This document shows, in pieces, positions 62,405 to 64,000 of a stretch of 64,000 nt of DNA (position 1 is the first letter of the stretch; each line of letters starts with the position of its first letter). The notes beneath the pieces were generated by a model. That model was not told the DNA's origin, did not search any database, and was given only the letters and a program-made list of their open reading frames with translations. The DNA comes from Bacteroidia bacterium. Its GTDB lineage: Bacteria > Bacteroidota > Bacteroidia > J057. The DNA lies in NCBI GenBank assembly GCA_041391665.1, contig JAWKNO010000002.1, positions 1,984,001-2,048,000 of the forward strand. Reading direction: 5' to 3'. A program made the position numbers and the translations under genes.

Positions 62405-63112
62405 ATGGATCATATCCATGTGCTGAATGTTTTGTTCGATACGATTATCGGGCCACAAGATCTTCCTGCCTTCCGCGGCGCTTTTGCACATCGGGTGGGG
62501 TTGGAAAACGAGTGGTTTCACAATCATGACAACTCGGAAAGTGAACATAAATTTCACTACCGATACCCGCTCATTCAATACAAACGCAGGGGCAATCAGC
62601 CCCAAATCGTCTGCATCGGACAAGGCGTGGAAGCTGCCCGTATGTTTTTTGATAACCTCGTCTGGGATATGGAAATGAATGGCGTGTTGCGCCCCATGCA
62701 GGTGGAAGAACTTGTGTTGCGCAAATATCCCATTGGCATTGGTGAAGAAATGATTTATACCTACCAGCTTTATGACTGGCAACCGCTCAACCAGAAAAAC
62801 TACCGCGAATATCAGTCTCTGCAAGGACTAATGGAAATCATTCAGTTCCTGGAGCCGAAGCTTGTCGCGCATATTATCAGCTTTGCCAAAGGCATTCGCT
62901 GGAGTATCGAACAAAAAATCCAGCTCGAAATCACCGAAATGTACCCCATACGCACACGGGAGTTTAAGGGTTTTGAACCCGTGCTTTTCAATTTTGCCTT
63001 CCAGACGAACGTCCTGCTTCCCGATGGAATCGGTCTGGGTAAAGGAGCGAGTACGGGGTTTGGAAACATCCGCCGCCGCAAACAGCGTGAAGAAAGACAC
63101 AGAAATTTTTAA
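62405..63112 (+). CDS. cas6: CRISPR RNA-processing endonuclease Cas6
   Basis: 235 aa. The first half has the AFRGAFAHRVGLENEWFHNHD and YRYPLIQYKRRGNQPQIVCIG pattern of Cas6b-type proteins. The C-terminus has the glycine-rich loop GIGLGKGASTGFGNI (about residues 207-221) that grips the crRNA. Several His residues lie near positions 38-50, but the catalytic one cannot be assigned by eye. It should cut the repeat transcript to leave the 8-nt handle. 24 bp before cas10. Confidence 0.88.
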   Translation: MDHIHVLNVLFDTIIGPQDLPAFRGAFAHRVGLENEWFHNHDNSESEHKFHYRYPLIQYKRRGNQPQIVCIGQGVEAARMFFDNLVWDMEMNGVLRPMQVEELVLRKYPIGIGEEMIYTYQLYDWQPLNQKNYREYQSLQGLMEIIQFLEPKLVAHIISFAKGIRWSIEQKIQLEITEMYPIRTREFKGFEPVLFNFAFQTNVLLPDGIGLGKGASTGFGNIRRRKQREERHRNF

Positions 63113-63136
63113 TCACTATTCCGGCTTTTATAACCT

Positions 63137-64000
63137 ATGGATAAAGAACTCCTACATATTTACAAAAACGCTTTCCTGCATTCGGTAAAGCCTGACTCAG
63201 TGAAAGTAGATTCGACTGTCGGTAAAGCTGCATCCTTTACCGGTAGCCAGCGGAAAAGTGAAGCCGATAACCGCATTCTCTCGTCTTTTGCGTTTGGGTC
63301 GGAAAAAGGCAATTTCTACATTCCCTCCACTACCCTATCACTGGAAGAAAGATACCTGTTCCCCTCTGAAGAAGCCGGGGAAAGCGCAGCAAAACTCATC
63401 GAAGATTTTGTCAAAAGCCTGGACAAAATCAAACCAAACGAATCAGTCTACGGGCAGGCAGAACAAATCCTCTCTCTGGCTCATTATCACCTTGCGACCG
63501 TACCAGTCGATCATTCAGAGGCCAGTCTCTATGACCAAGCACGGTTGACTGCCGCAGTAGCGGTTTGTCTGAGCGCAGATCAGGATGCTGAATCTGCCCT
63601 GCTCATCAAGGGTGACCTCTCTGGGATTCAGGATTTTATCTTCGATGTGGTGTCTGACGGCGCAGCGCGTTCGCTCAAAGGCCGCTCCTTTCGCGTGCAG
63701 ATGCTTACCCGCATGTATGTGGACTATCTCCTCGAAAAGCTCGATCTCAGTCCCGCCAACCTCCTCTACGAAGGTGGGGGAAATTTTTATATCCTGGCGC
63801 CGACGAGCGCAAAAGATGATATCGGGCAATTCCGGAAAGATATGAGCGAACACCTTCTGGAACTGGAAGCGAAATCCGATCCGGACTTTATGCCCGTCCC
63901 CGAAAAACTCAGGATATTTGTTGCAGCAGAAGAAATTCCCCTGGAGAATCTCACACGTTCTATTTCCCAAACCTGGCAAAAAGTCGCCGACCAGATCAGC
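63137..64000 (+). CDS. cas10: Type III CRISPR Cas10 (Csm1-like), 5' part; no HD motif visible
   Basis: 288 codons from the ATG at 63137, running off the right edge. The block KGDLSGIQDFIFDVV (about residues 154-168), ARSLKGRSFRVQMLTRMYVDYLLEKL and LLYEGGGNFYILAPT are diagnostic of the Cas10 first palm domain. About 115 residues precede the SLYDQARLTAAVAVCL helix, against roughly 200 when an HD domain is present, and no His-Asp doublet is seen. So this Cas10 may lack HD DNase activity. The GGDD cyclase motif, if any, lies beyond the window. Confidence 0.93.
   Translation, partial: MDKELLHIYKNAFLHSVKPDSVKVDSTVGKAASFTGSQRKSEADNRILSSFAFGSEKGNFYIPSTTLSLEERYLFPSEEAGESAAKLIEDFVKSLDKIKPNESVYGQAEQILSLAHYHLATVPVDHSEASLYDQARLTAAVAVCLSADQDAESALLIKGDLSGIQDFIFDVVSDGAARSLKGRSFRVQMLTRMYVDYLLEKLDLSPANLLYEGGGNFYILAPTSAKDDIGQFRKDMSEHLLELEAKSDPDFMPVPEKLRIFVAAEEIPLENLTRSISQTWQKVADQIS

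Overview
The window reads as chromosomal DNA of a member of the Bacteroidota. The support is a PglZ-type response regulator of the PorX kind, paired TonB-dependent receptor and DUF4249 genes, CarboxypepD_reg-like receptor N-termini, GxxExxY and DUF559 proteins, beta-propeller sensor kinases, weak Shine-Dalgarno sequences, and several TAnnTTTG -7 promoter boxes. A Saprospiria- or Cytophagia-like marine or freshwater relative is plausible, but that rank is inference.

Layout. 0-8 kb: start of a secreted S8 peptidase (off the left edge), an hppA proton/sodium pyrophosphatase, a lipoprotein, a TauE/SafE exporter coupled to an HD phosphohydrolase, and a VWA-like membrane protein. A DUF559 nuclease gene is then embedded in its own family of palindromic repeats. 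8-13.4 kb: porX-tsaE-ald, a coiled-coil secreted protein, a MaoC hydratase and an EXPERA-like membrane protein. 13.5-17.8 kb: a cell-surface glycan cluster (methyltransferase, GT-C glycosyltransferase, and a flippase fused to a zinc-ribbon methyltransferase). 17.8-18.7 kb: a long array of 10-bp repeats. 18.8-23.1 kb: a TonB receptor/DUF4249 pair and a lipoprotein with a 15-nt poly-C tract in its first codons. 23.5-30.3 kb: a GH3 lipoprotein, a B12-radical SAM enzyme with a methyltransferase, an ABC exporter and an orphan antitoxin-like regulator. 30.5-36.8 kb: a type I restriction-modification operon (hsdM, a small coupled ORF, hsdS, hsdR).

36.9-41.6 kb: small secreted proteins, a PP2C-like phosphatase, a GxxExxY nuclease gene embedded in a second, unrelated repeat family, and a YwaF-like membrane protein. 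41.9-50.8 kb: GluQ, a carotenoid-isomerase-like oxidoreductase, folE, a BASS-family transporter, a TonB receptor, a TMEM220-like protein, miaA and modA. 50.8-60.4 kb: a TPM protein, an astacin-like protease with a tachylectin propeller, a propeller sensor kinase/LuxR regulator pair, moaA, a trans-sulfuration enzyme and a Gfo/Idh/MocA oxidoreductase. 60.4-64 kb: tRNA-Leu(CAA), then a CRISPR array (11 repeats, 10 spacers) between two copies of a long dispersed repeat, followed by cas6 and the 5' part of a type III cas10 whose visible N-terminus shows no HD nuclease motif. The rest of that locus lies to the right.

The most interesting patterns are these. Two unrelated small nuclease-like genes (DUF559 and GxxExxY) each sit inside a private tandem-repeat array, like nuclease-associated REP elements. 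The type III CRISPR array ends in a repeat cut short by a dispersed repeat. A poly-C tract could switch a surface lipoprotein. A probable frameshifted micro-gene is translationally coupled on both sides within the hsd operon.
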